Assembly (NCBI GenBank): GCA_002364555.1
Contig: DEYM01000086.1
Span: 1 to 50,912, forward strand
Reading direction: 5' to 3'
Source: Phycisphaerales bacterium UBA3158
Lineage (GTDB): Bacteria > Planctomycetota > Phycisphaerae > Phycisphaerales > SM1A02
Length of the DNA: 50,912 nucleotides
A program made the position numbers and the translations under genes. A model generated the notes under the pieces. It was not told the origin of the DNA and did not search any database. It saw only the letters and a program-made list of their open reading frames with translations. Of the stretch, positions 31,151 through 39,721 are shown piece after piece (position 1 is the first letter of the stretch; each line of letters starts with the position of its first letter).

Positions 31151-33979
31151 ATGTCGGATACGAAGACCAACTGGAAGAAGACCCTCAACCTCCCTCGCAC
31201 ATCGTTCCCGATGCGGGCCAATCTGGCTCAGAACGAGTCGGCGACGGTCAAGCGATGGTTGAAGGAATCACTGTACGAGCGGGTTACCGAGGCGCGTTCA
31301 GGTGGCGAGCCGTTCGTGTACCACGATGGTCCACCCTACGCGAATGGTTCGATCCATGTCGGTCACCTGTTGAACAAGGTCCTGAAGGACATCGTCTTCC
31401 GGTCTCGGCTGCTGGCCGGTCGAGAATGTCGATTCGTTCCGGGTTGGGATTGCCATGGTCTGCCGATCGAGCACAAGGTCATGACGGAACTGGCCCAGTC
31501 CGGAAAACTCGACAAGATCAATTCGCTGGATGAAGCGTCCCGTCGAATGGCGATTCGCCGGGAATGCCGCAAGGATGCCGAGAAGTACATCAAGCTCCAG
31601 CGTGGGCAGATGCAACGTCTGTTGACGCTCGCGGACTACGACAACCCCTATCTCACGATGAACCCGGCGTATGAGCAGAGGGTCGTCGAGACCTTCGCCG
31701 ATCTCGTCTCCCAGAACATCGTCTTCCGTCAGCTGAAACCTGTCCACTGGTCAATCGCCAATGAGACGGCTCTGGCGGAAGCGGAGCTCGAGTACGAGGA
31801 TCGAATCGATCCTTCTGTCTACGTGGACTTCGAGGCCGCAGACGCATCGGCGGTCGCCGCCGCGTTCGACACCGAGCTGGATCAGACGCCTTCATTCATG
31901 ATCTGGACAACGACCCCATGGACGCTGCCCGCCAATCTGGCGATCGCGGTTCATGATCGGCTTCTCTACGCCCTGGTTCGACTCGATGGTGCCTTGACGA
32001 TCGTCGCCGATGAACTGGTCGAGAGAGTGGCCAAGATCGGTGGTGTGGAGAACATCGAACGTCTGGCCACATGCCGTGGTGATCAACTCGCGGGTCTCTC
32101 CTACAAGCATCCTTTCATCGATCAGAAAAGTCCTGTGGTTTCAGCCGAATACGTGACACTCGAAGATGGGACCGGGCTGGTCCATACCGCGCCTGGGCAT
32201 GGTGTCGAGGACTATGGGACAGGTCTCCGTGAAGGGCTCGACATCTACTGTCCCGTCCAGGGGGATGGCACCTACGACGAGACCGTTCCTCAATGGCTGC
32301 ATGGTCTTTCCGTGTGGGAGGCGAATCCCAAGGTCGTTGAACACCTGAGATCATCAGGTCATCTGTTCACATCCATCGATATCGATCACTCCTATCCACA
32401 TGACGGACGATCAAAGACCCCGGTCATCTTCCGAGCAACGGAGCAGTGGTTCATCGGTGTCGATCGTCCCATGCGAAAGGGCGGGGAATCACTGAGAGCA
32501 ATGGCCATGTCCGCCACTGAATCCTCGGTCAAGTTCGTCCCCGAATGGGGACGCAACCGGATGCGCGGCATGCTGGAGTCCCGCCCCGACTGGTGCATAT
32601 CCCGTCAGAGGGCCTGGGGACTTCCCATACCGGCCTTCGCGATGCCCGGGGGAGAGGTGCTCATGACATCGGCCAGTGTCCGGGCGGTAGCCGGTGCATT
32701 TGGACAGCGTGGCAGTGATGCCTGGTTCACCGAGACACCGGCGATGCTGCTGGCCGACTACGATCCGGGATCGGATCCGGATGCCCCGGATGGCCTGGAC
32801 ATCGAGTCGCTGGAGAAGATGCATGACATCTTCGATGTCTGGTTCGAATCCGGGAGTTCATGGAATGCGGTCATGTCCGCTCGGGAACAGGGGTATCCGA
32901 TCGATCTCTACTCCGAGGGATCAGATCAACATCGTGGCTGGTTCCAGCTCTCCCTGCTGCCGGCGCTCGGGGTGACGGGTGAACCACCATTCCGCTGTCT
33001 TCTGACGCATGGCTTCATGGTCGATCGTAACGGTCGCAAGATGAGCAAGTCCGGTGGCAATGCGTTGAACGTGGATGACCTTCTCAAGGATGTCGGGGCC
33101 GATGTCTGTCGATGGTGGGTCAGCAGCCTGGCCTTCGAGAACGACATCCGGGTGGATCTCGAACTCTTCAAGCTCGCCGGCGAGTCCTATCGCAAGATTC
33201 GAAACACGATTCGTTTCCTTCTGAGCAATCTGGACGATCTCGAGAAGCCGGTCGATCTCGATCAGATCTGCTCGAGTCTCGCCCCCGATTCGCTCGATGC
33301 CTGGGTCCTCTCGCAGGGCAGTCGACTTCAGACGGATGTCATGGAGGCGTACGAGAACTACGAGTTCCGTCGAGCCCATCTGGCCATCTTCGACTTCTGC
33401 AATGAAACACTCTCTGCCATCTATTGTGTCGCGGTCAAGGATCGTCTCTACTGCGACCAGCCCGACAGCGAACGTCGACGCCAGAGTCAGGCCACCCTGT
33501 TCCTGCTGGCGGAACTGCTTTGTCGATTGACATCGCCCATCCTGTCGCACACGGCGGACGAGGCATGGAGATCGCTTCACGGTGACGAGGCCTGCGTCCA
33601 TATGGAGATCCTCCGGCCCATCACCATCGAAGTCGACTCCCGATGGCCCAAGGTGCTGGAGGCTCGTGATCGGATTCTCAAGGCTCTTGAAGTAGCCAAG
33701 GGTCCTGATCAGGGCGGCATCGAGAAATCGCTCGATGCGGGTGTGGTCCTGCCTGATCCGGATGGAGATCTTCATCCATTCAGAGAGGATCTGGAGTCCA
33801 TGTGCGAACTCTCCAGGCTCAGATGTGATGCTCAGGCGGAGATGATCGTCATCGAGGATCTTCGCTCCGAGCCCTGCTGCGAGCGTTCATGGCGACGAGA
33901 CGAAACCGTCTCCAAGCGATCCAACGGTTCTCTCCTCAGCGATCGAGACTGGGAAGCTGTCCAGGCGGCTGCCCAGTAG
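31151..33979 (+). CDS. ileS: Isoleucyl-tRNA synthetase
   Basis: 942 residues. Start at 31151 gives MSDTKTNWKKTLNLPRTSFPMRANLAQNE, the usual IleS opening; an ATG ten codons earlier is less likely. The class I signatures are HVGH in YANGSIHVGHLLNKVLKD (69-72) and KMSKS (630-634). The editing domain includes IWTTTPWTLPANLAIAV and the characteristic HTAPGHGVEDY. The C-terminal zinc module, normally with four Cys ligands, is degenerate: C910 remains but the other three ligand positions are S913, S930 and D933. A hairpin at 34153-34169 may end the transcript. Confidence 0.95.
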   Translation: MSDTKTNWKKTLNLPRTSFPMRANLAQNESATVKRWLKESLYERVTEARSGGEPFVYHDGPPYANGSIHVGHLLNKVLKDIVFRSRLLAGRECRFVPGWDCHGLPIEHKVMTELAQSGKLDKINSLDEASRRMAIRRECRKDAEKYIKLQRGQMQRLLTLADYDNPYLTMNPAYEQRVVETFADLVSQNIVFRQLKPVHWSIANETALAEAELEYEDRIDPSVYVDFEAADASAVAAAFDTELDQTPSFMIWTTTPWTLPANLAIAVHDRLLYALVRLDGALTIVADELVERVAKIGGVENIERLATCRGDQLAGLSYKHPFIDQKSPVVSAEYVTLEDGTGLVHTAPGHGVEDYGTGLREGLDIYCPVQGDGTYDETVPQWLHGLSVWEANPKVVEHLRSSGHLFTSIDIDHSYPHDGRSKTPVIFRATEQWFIGVDRPMRKGGESLRAMAMSATESSVKFVPEWGRNRMRGMLESRPDWCISRQRAWGLPIPAFAMPGGEVLMTSASVRAVAGAFGQRGSDAWFTETPAMLLADYDPGSDPDAPDGLDIESLEKMHDIFDVWFESGSSWNAVMSAREQGYPIDLYSEGSDQHRGWFQLSLLPALGVTGEPPFRCLLTHGFMVDRNGRKMSKSGGNALNVDDLLKDVGADVCRWWVSSLAFENDIRVDLELFKLAGESYRKIRNTIRFLLSNLDDLEKPVDLDQICSSLAPDSLDAWVLSQGSRLQTDVMEAYENYEFRRAHLAIFDFCNETLSAIYCVAVKDRLYCDQPDSERRRQSQATLFLLAELLCRLTSPILSHTADEAWRSLHGDEACVHMEILRPITIEVDSRWPKVLEARDRILKALEVAKGPDQGGIEKSLDAGVVLPDPDGDLHPFREDLESMCELSRLRCDAQAEMIVIEDLRSEPCCERSWRRDETVSKRSNGSLLSDRDWEAVQAAAQ

Positions 33980-34152
33980 CGTCCGGGCACCACGTCCATG
34001 TCATCTGAACCGCGTGTCGTGAGGCATGGTGGCTGCCGTGCGTCGGTGGACATCCATCAGGCAGGAATCCGTTACCGACCATTCCATGCTGGAACGGAAG
34101 GGGATCCCGGATCATCGTTGAATGGCGGCTTGTCTGGGTATTCGACTGACGT

Positions 34153-34169
34153 GACGGGTTCCCGTCTTT
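34153..34169 (+). terminator. Possible ileS terminator
   Basis: GACGGG-TT-CCCGTC, a perfect 6-bp-arm hairpin, is followed by TTT. It lies about 170 bases after the ileS stop and about 40 bases beyond the convergent gene's stop, so it could serve both strands. The rest of the 227-base gap between these two genes shows nothing else of note. Confidence 0.4.
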
Positions 34170-34206
34170 CGACAAGATACATCCGGTATCGAGTGCAAGC
34201 GGTGAT

Positions 34207-34566
34207 TCAGCTGACTCGACTACCTGGTTCGCTTGGCTGATCGACTCGGAGAACACTGACTGTTTCTCCACTCGTGCAGGCCAGGATCATGCCTTCGCTC
34301 TTCTCGCCACGGATGACCCTTGGTTCGAGATTGGCGACGATCACGACCTGTGTGCCGACGAGACTTTCCGGATCGTAGTGGGCCTTGATGCCCGCACACA
34401 CCTGGCGGCCTTCCGGTGTGCCGTCATCCAACTGGATCTTGAGCAGCCGGTCGGCATCGGGATGCAGCTCGGCTGCCTTGATCGTTGCGACCCGGAGATC
34501 CACCTGAGTGAAGACATCGAAGGGGATAGTGGCCTGCATCTCTGGTTTGGAGGCGGTGTCGCTCAT
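34207..34566 (-). CDS. Free-standing tRNA-binding domain protein (CsaA / MetG C-terminal-like)
   Basis: 119 residues consisting almost solely of an EMAP II/Trbp111-type OB fold: FTQVDLRVATIKAAELHPDADRLLKIQLDDG, then RQVCAGIKAHYDPESLVGTQVVIVANLEPRVIRGEKSEGMILA. This is the domain appended to MetRS and found alone as CsaA or Trbp111, where it binds tRNA as a dimer or acts as a secretion-related chaperone. Here it is not fused to metG. It follows the PpiD-like gene on the same strand (30-base gap), which fits either a chaperone or a tRNA role. Confidence 0.85.
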   Translation of the reverse strand: MSDTASKPEMQATIPFDVFTQVDLRVATIKAAELHPDADRLLKIQLDDGTPEGRQVCAGIKAHYDPESLVGTQVVIVANLEPRVIRGEKSEGMILACTSGETVSVLRVDQPSEPGSRVS

Positions 34567-34595
34567 TGGTCTGTTTCCTGTTCGGATTCTATATG

Positions 34596-36494
34596 TCAGT
34601 TGGTCAGGCTTGCGGATGCATCAGCGGCATCAACCGTGCCATTGGTATTGCCGGTTTCCTCATCATTGCCGGCGAAGTTGAATCCATGTCTTGCCTGAAG
34701 GGCATCGATGGTGAAGGCCTCACGCATCGATGCGGTGTCTCCGCCCATCTCCTCATTCATCAGCAGCATCGGAATCACCTGCTGGACGGCCAGCTGCTGG
34801 AAGGAATCGCTGTCGAGTGGTCGTCGGTCGATGAGTCGGACGGCGACGATGGCGAGATTCTTGTCGGAAGGCATGACCATGATCCGTTCCGATTCAGGCA
34901 GATCGGCGATGACGACATCGTTGTCCAGATCGGAGGCTTTGGTCAGGATGGCATCGATCACTTCAGGATCCTGCTGTGAAAGACCGGGGAGGATGGCGGG
35001 ATTCGGGCGAGGCATGCTGCCCTGCTGGAGGTAGAAGGCCACCGTTCCGGGCTGATACTTCTGGAAGCTCTTGCTGTTCGGAGAATCGGCATTCCATCCG
35101 GTGTCCGCCAGGCTTTCAAGGCCATCCGTCTCGGAGATGCGTTCGATCTCGTCGATCTCCTCGAGCATGGATTCGTAGTTGGCCAGTCGCTGCAGGTCCT
35201 CGACGACCTTTGCCTGAACCTCGTCGAGATCACGAGGTGCTCGTGCGCCGTCGGCTTCCATGATTCTGAACACGTACAGGTTGCCGTTGGCATCCTGAAG
35301 GATCGGACCAGCCACACCGGATTGCACGGGATAGAGTCCGGTGCCGTCGAACTCACGGCATTCCGATGCCAGTTGCTCGATGCCCACGGGGAGACGGCTG
35401 AACTTGTCCGTTCGAGCTCGTCCGATACCGTCGAGAGTACTGATCTCATTGGCGTTGATCATCTCATCGCCGCTGTTGGACGGTGACTCGATCACAAGCC
35501 CGTAGGTATCTCCCAGATGGGTCTTGATGTCCTCGAAGCTCGTCTTTCGATCATTCCAGTCATCGGGCAGGACGAGATAGCCGCCGCTTTCATCGAATCC
35601 TCGTCGTGGAAGTCGAAGACGGTCGTTGATGGACCGGTTCAATTCGGCGACGTGGGCTTCACGCAGATCGTTGAGCATGGCGGTTTGGACGGTGTCCGGT
35701 ATCTCGTCCGAATCCTCGAATCCAGGGAATCGGGATTCGTTGCGACGCCAGTATTTCATGAGCTCCCGCTCGCTCATCGCATCGGAGTTGCGAAGGGAGT
35801 CGTCGATTGAATCGGATGGGATGGTGAGCCATTCGAGGCTGAGTCGATTCGGAAGTCGATATCCGAACCCATGTTCGCCCTCACCTGGTTCGACATCCCC
35901 GTAGGTGTCGAAGTGTGATTGGATGGCTGCCGCATCGGGAGTGTAGTCGTTGTCCGGAACGGCCTTCAGTGAAACAACCTGGGCATCCGCGGCATCGAAG
36001 AGCTTGCGACCTTCACCCTTGAGTCGTCGATCGGAGTGCCGACCTGCACTGACGAAGTGGCTGAGGTATCGATAGATACCCGCACGGTTGGTCAAGGCCT
36101 GTCGAATCGTGGCAGGTGGAAAGCCAGTGTTGCGACTCAGTTGAAGAAGTTCCTGGTCACCGAGCCCGGCGGAGATGATGCCGCCGATCATCCCAGCTTC
36201 GCTGGCTTCGTGAGCCAGCAGATAGTACTGCTCGGGATTCTTCAGCTCGCCGACGAGTGGAAGTGGGGGGAACTGGGCTTGGACCTTGTCCAGAAACTGG
36301 AGTTCATTCCTGACTTCGTCCCAATCCCTGGCACTGATCGGCTTGTCATCCTGGCCCATTGTGGCGACCAGAGTGCTCCGGGCTCCGAACTGGGAGACCA
36401 GATCTGGGATCTGAGGCATGAGGAACACGACCATGAGGCCTGTTCCGAACACCGCCAGAAGCAGCTTGCTGTACTTGCGAAGAAGCCTGTTCAT
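34596..36494 (-). CDS. PpiD/SurA-like membrane-anchored periplasmic folding factor
   Basis: 632 residues. An N-terminal membrane anchor (LLRKYSKLLLAVFGTGLMVVFLMP, residues about 4-28) is followed by a large periplasmic region. The N-terminal part has a SurA-N-like helical segment (QYYLLAHEASEAGMIGGIISAGLGDQELLQLSRNTGFP), and a region around residues 380-430 (PVQSGVAGPILQDANGNLYVFRIMEA) resembles a parvulin-type segment, though with no clear catalytic residues. These features give the SurA_N_3/PpiD type of layout known from other planctomycete homologues. It probably helps fold exported proteins. It follows rpsD after 66 bases. Confidence 0.65.
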   Translation of the reverse strand: MNRLLRKYSKLLLAVFGTGLMVVFLMPQIPDLVSQFGARSTLVATMGQDDKPISARDWDEVRNELQFLDKVQAQFPPLPLVGELKNPEQYYLLAHEASEAGMIGGIISAGLGDQELLQLSRNTGFPPATIRQALTNRAGIYRYLSHFVSAGRHSDRRLKGEGRKLFDAADAQVVSLKAVPDNDYTPDAAAIQSHFDTYGDVEPGEGEHGFGYRLPNRLSLEWLTIPSDSIDDSLRNSDAMSERELMKYWRRNESRFPGFEDSDEIPDTVQTAMLNDLREAHVAELNRSINDRLRLPRRGFDESGGYLVLPDDWNDRKTSFEDIKTHLGDTYGLVIESPSNSGDEMINANEISTLDGIGRARTDKFSRLPVGIEQLASECREFDGTGLYPVQSGVAGPILQDANGNLYVFRIMEADGARAPRDLDEVQAKVVEDLQRLANYESMLEEIDEIERISETDGLESLADTGWNADSPNSKSFQKYQPGTVAFYLQQGSMPRPNPAILPGLSQQDPEVIDAILTKASDLDNDVVIADLPESERIMVMPSDKNLAIVAVRLIDRRPLDSDSFQQLAVQQVIPMLLMNEEMGGDTASMREAFTIDALQARHGFNFAGNDEETGNTNGTVDAADASASLTN

Positions 36495-36560
36495 CTTGTA
36501 ACCACCGTGCCCGTGGGCCGTTCGCAGGTTTTCACGGGGCCACAGGCCACCCCAGTTGGA

Positions 36561-37160
36561 TCATCGATAGAATTCGACGATCAGGTTGGTATTCACTTCG
36601 AAAGGAATCTGATCAGCTGTCGGCGGAGCGATGACCTTGGCGGTCAGCTCTGCAGGAGAAAGATCGATCCAGTCGGCAACGATGTGGCCGGCCAGCGATT
36701 CCATGTTCTCTCGAACAACCTTGTGGATGCCTTCCTTGAGGGTGATGACATCGCCTGGGTTGATCGCGATGGACGGCCTGTCGGCCTTCTTCCCGTTGAG
36801 AAGAATGTGTCCATGAGTGACCATCTGTCTTGCAGCCCAGATCGTTCGAACGAATCCAGCGCGCCGAACGACATTGTCGAGTCTGGACTCAAGCAGCTGG
36901 AGAAGTACTTCGCCAGTGTTGCCCTTGCGTCGACTTGCTTCGTTCACGTACCGACGGAACTGCTTTTCAAGCACGTTGTAGTGGTACCGGAGCTTCTGCT
37001 TCTCGGTGAGACGAATGCCGTAGTCCTTGGGTCTGCGACCACGGTATCCATGCATGCCGGGCGCATTGAGCTGACGACGAGCGGTGTGCTTGGGGATGTC
37101 CGCGATTGGGACACCGACCCTGCGAGAAAGCTTGAGTTTCGGACCGAGATAACGCGCCAT
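36561..37160 (-). CDS. rpsD: 30S ribosomal protein S4
   Basis: 199 residues from ATG 37160 (AGGAG seven bases upstream) to 36561, MARYLGPKLKLSRRVGV. The S4 domain and the RRLDNVVYR-like segment (SRLDNVVRRAGFVRTIWAARQMVTHGHILLNGKKADRPS) are clear. S4 nucleates 16S rRNA folding and in many bacteria regulates its own operon. It is not in the usual rpsM-rpsK-rpsD-rpoA operon here; it sits alone between a PurF-like gene and a PpiD-like gene. Frames extending upstream to 37220 are not supported. The leader has a TGGCC/GGCCA hairpin that could be the S4 target, a guess. Confidence 0.97.
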   Translation of the reverse strand: MARYLGPKLKLSRRVGVPIADIPKHTARRQLNAPGMHGYRGRRPKDYGIRLTEKQKLRYHYNVLEKQFRRYVNEASRRKGNTGEVLLQLLESRLDNVVRRAGFVRTIWAARQMVTHGHILLNGKKADRPSIAINPGDVITLKEGIHKVVRENMESLAGHIVADWIDLSPAELTAKVIAPPTADQIPFEVNTNLIVEFYR

Positions 37161-37347
37161 TCGGCGACTCCTGAAAAACGGTTGCAGTGGCCTCCAATGG
37201 GCCAAAAACAACACCACCACGGACCTCCGGGATCCAGAGTGGCAAGCCGAATAGTGGACCAGAAACCGAGCTCCCGGTCAAGGCTTTGATGGCAATGACA
37301 CGGCATGAATCCGTGGATTCCTGAGGGGCATGAGCATTATCGGCGGC

Positions 37348-39264
37348 TCAATACGCTCTCTTATCAAGGCCTTCACGCCAGTTCAGATAGGCCTGATTGA
37401 GCACCTTGAGGCCCCCGGGCGTCGGATAATCACCCGTGAAGTACCAATCGCCCTTGAAAGCGGGGATCGACTGGTGGAGTCCCTCGATGGATTGGTAGAC
37501 CACATCCAGCTGCCCCTTCCATTCCGAATCGGAGGGGCGAATGAGCTGGGCGATCTTTTTTTCAATATCGCTCTGTGTAAACGGTTCATAGAGCCTGGCG
37601 ACGTGGTTTTTCATACTTTCGGCCGGCAGATCCGCCTGTGCCCGGCAATCCGCTTCGACCAGTTCGATGATCTTCTCCTGGCCGGTGTCCTTGAGCAGGG
37701 ACACGGCGGCCTGGAAGGCGACGAAGTGATCCAGCTGGCTCATGTCGATTCCGTAGCAGTCGGGATAGCAGATCGGTGGTGCTGAACTGACGATGATGAT
37801 CCTGGCGGGATTCAGTCTTCCCAGGATCGTGATGATCGATTCCTTCAGTGTCGTCCCCCGGACGATCGAGTCATCGATCATGACCAGTGTGTCGCTCGGA
37901 AGCACGATGTCCCTGACGATGTCGTAGATGTGCATCACGAGATCGCGACGAGCGGCATCATGGGTGATGAACGTCCGAAGTTTCTGATCCTTGTGGGCGA
38001 CGCGTTCGGAGCGAACGAGATCCATCTGGAGCGACAGCAGCTCCTCTCGTTCCACGGTGCCTTTCTGGATGTGGTCCCAGACATTGTCGACCTGTCTCAG
38101 GCGGACAAGTCTCTGTGCCTCCTGGACCAGTCCGAGATAGGCCGTCTCGGCCGTGTTGGGGACGAAGCTGAACACGGCGGAGCCGACATTCCAGTCGATC
38201 AGATCCAGAACTCTCTTCGCCAGATGGCAGCCCAGCTGCTTTCGTTCACGATAGATGTCGGGATCATTTCCACGGCTGAAGTAGATGCGTTCGAACGTGC
38301 ACTGCTTCTCCGGGACAGGATCGGTGAATCGATCGAGAGTGACCGTTCCATCTCGCTTGATCGCCAGCACATGTCCCGGCGGAATCGGATGGACATCCTC
38401 TGGCTTGATGTTGAACACCGTGGAAAGCGGGGGTCTTTCCGAGGCCACGGCGATCACATCATCGGTCTCCACCCAGAATCCGGGCCTGATCCCGGCGGGG
38501 TCTCGACAGACAAAGGCATCTCCATTGCCAAGAAGTCCGCTGAAGACATAACCGCCATCCCATCCTTCCGAGGCTCGTCTGATCACCTTCGTGAGATCGA
38601 TGTCCTGCGAGATGCCCATGGCCAGTTCCCGGCCTTCGAGGCCCAGGAACGAGCCCGGGCCCATGGCCTTTCGAAGATGGCGATGTTCAAGATCGAGGAA
38701 ATAGCCCAGACGTTCCAGTATCACCTGCGTGTCGGAATCCCCGACCGGATTCAATCCATATTCGACCAGCTGTTCGAAGAGCTCAGCCGAATTGGTCATG
38801 TTGAAATTGCCGGCAACGGCCAGATTTCGACTGGCGGTGTTGTCCTTCCGAAGAAGCGGATGGCAGTTCGACACGCCTCGTCCCGAGTGGGTGCCGTATC
38901 TCAGATGTCCGAGGTAGATCTCTCCGAGAAAATCACAGGCCGTCTTCAGTTCGGTCTCGTTCTCCGAGTGGAGCGTCGTCTTCTGCAGAACACCCATGTC
39001 ACGGGTTGTGGCATCGAGTATCCGTGCAAGGGCATTTCGTTTGGTTGTCCGCATTCTTCGCAGGAATGGAACGCCGGGGGGCATGTCGAGTTTGATCGTG
39101 GCGATGCCGGCGCCGTCCTGCCCGCGGTTGCGTTGCTTCTCCATCAGAAGATGAAGGCGCCGCAGACCCCACGCCGCGTCTCCGTGACGTTCCTGAATGA
39201 CATGGAGCGGCTGTTTCAGCCGCACCAGTGCCAAACCACATTCATGACCGATTGGATCACTCAA
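37348..39264 (-). CDS. PurF-like class II glutamine amidotransferase/phosphoribosyltransferase
   Basis: 638 residues from a TTG at 39264, which places the catalytic Cys at residue 9 (MSDPIGHECGLALVRL); an ATG at 39324 would add 20 residues and overlap the divergent gene. The glutaminase part has LMEKQRNRGQDGAGIA, IYLGHLRYGTHSG and the NFNMTN segment that corresponds to the NGN loop, and the C-terminal part has the PRPP motif VMIDDSIVRGTT. The ending (WYFTGDYPTPGGLKVLNQAYLNW) is typical of the second, longer PurF-like protein of Bacteroidetes, which is not the ordinary purine-pathway PurF. Which amine acceptor it uses is uncertain; I infer a PurF-type reaction. It follows no purine genes here. 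Confidence 0.8.
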   Translation of the reverse strand: MSDPIGHECGLALVRLKQPLHVIQERHGDAAWGLRRLHLLMEKQRNRGQDGAGIATIKLDMPPGVPFLRRMRTTKRNALARILDATTRDMGVLQKTTLHSENETELKTACDFLGEIYLGHLRYGTHSGRGVSNCHPLLRKDNTASRNLAVAGNFNMTNSAELFEQLVEYGLNPVGDSDTQVILERLGYFLDLEHRHLRKAMGPGSFLGLEGRELAMGISQDIDLTKVIRRASEGWDGGYVFSGLLGNGDAFVCRDPAGIRPGFWVETDDVIAVASERPPLSTVFNIKPEDVHPIPPGHVLAIKRDGTVTLDRFTDPVPEKQCTFERIYFSRGNDPDIYRERKQLGCHLAKRVLDLIDWNVGSAVFSFVPNTAETAYLGLVQEAQRLVRLRQVDNVWDHIQKGTVEREELLSLQMDLVRSERVAHKDQKLRTFITHDAARRDLVMHIYDIVRDIVLPSDTLVMIDDSIVRGTTLKESIITILGRLNPARIIIVSSAPPICYPDCYGIDMSQLDHFVAFQAAVSLLKDTGQEKIIELVEADCRAQADLPAESMKNHVARLYEPFTQSDIEKKIAQLIRPSDSEWKGQLDVVYQSIEGLHQSIPAFKGDWYFTGDYPTPGGLKVLNQAYLNWREGLDKRAY

Positions 39265-39316
39265 GGAGGTCGAAGGGTACTCTCCCGAGCCGATCGGGGC
39301 CACCGCGTGTAGGCTT

Positions 39317-39676
39317 ATGTTCATGAGTTCATCAGAAGATCTCACCAAGCTCATATCAGCGGCCTCGGCCTGCTGGAACCAGATCGCCCGTTTCTCGTGG
39401 GAATCCTTCCAGATGTCCGGCCGTGGGGCCGTGCTGGTTCTTGCGGAGGATCTGCTCGCCGTCTGGGCTGAATCAGGGCCTGGCAAGCCCGATGTGCCCA
39501 TGAACTACTTCGCCAGGGAGGATGTCCCCAGTGGAGATGATTTTCGCTCTCTCATGGACACCTACAAACCGGACTGCCAGGTCATGCTCATGATCGGCGG
39601 TCTTCAGGATGGTGAGCAGGTCATGATTCTGGAAGCCAGCGACGGCCAGCGGGTGAGACCCGACTCGTTCGTCTGA
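39317..39676 (+). CDS. Small conserved-looking protein of unknown function
   Basis: 119 residues (or 117 from the ATG at 39323). It begins MFMSSSEDLTKLISAASACWNQIARFSWESF, contains a strand GRGAVLVLAEDLLAVWA and ends RVRPDSFV. No signal peptide, membrane helix or known motif. It lies between two minus-strand genes and is divergent from the PurF-like gene, whose upstream region it shares (53 bases if that gene starts at 39264). The coding frame has normal codon use and no frame competes with it in the opposite direction except as an overlap with the longer PurF start. A weak hairpin (39686-39701) follows the stop. Confidence 0.55.
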   Translation: MFMSSSEDLTKLISAASACWNQIARFSWESFQMSGRGAVLVLAEDLLAVWAESGPGKPDVPMNYFAREDVPSGDDFRSLMDTYKPDCQVMLMIGGLQDGEQVMILEASDGQRVRPDSFV

Positions 39677-39721
39677 TCTCGATCCACTGGCCGTCGCCGG
39701 TTAAACGTGATTTTCGTCAAA

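Noticed and set aside
33998..34240. 80-codon plus-strand frame after ileS
   Set aside because: No ribosome-binding site, no recognisable features, contains the likely terminator hairpin and overlaps the convergent gene.
37930..39312. Long plus-strand frame (460 codons) opposite the PurF-like gene
   Set aside because: It mirrors a gene with clear Cys, glutaminase and PRPP motifs on the minus strand; its translation has no recognisable domain and odd composition. The same applies to long frames opposite ahcY (39707-41008) and rpsD/PpiD (36036-37289).
39686..39701. Terminator between the small gene and ahcY
   Set aside because: The stem has only six pairs including a G-T pair, is asymmetric on the opposite strand, and its TTTT lies ten bases away.
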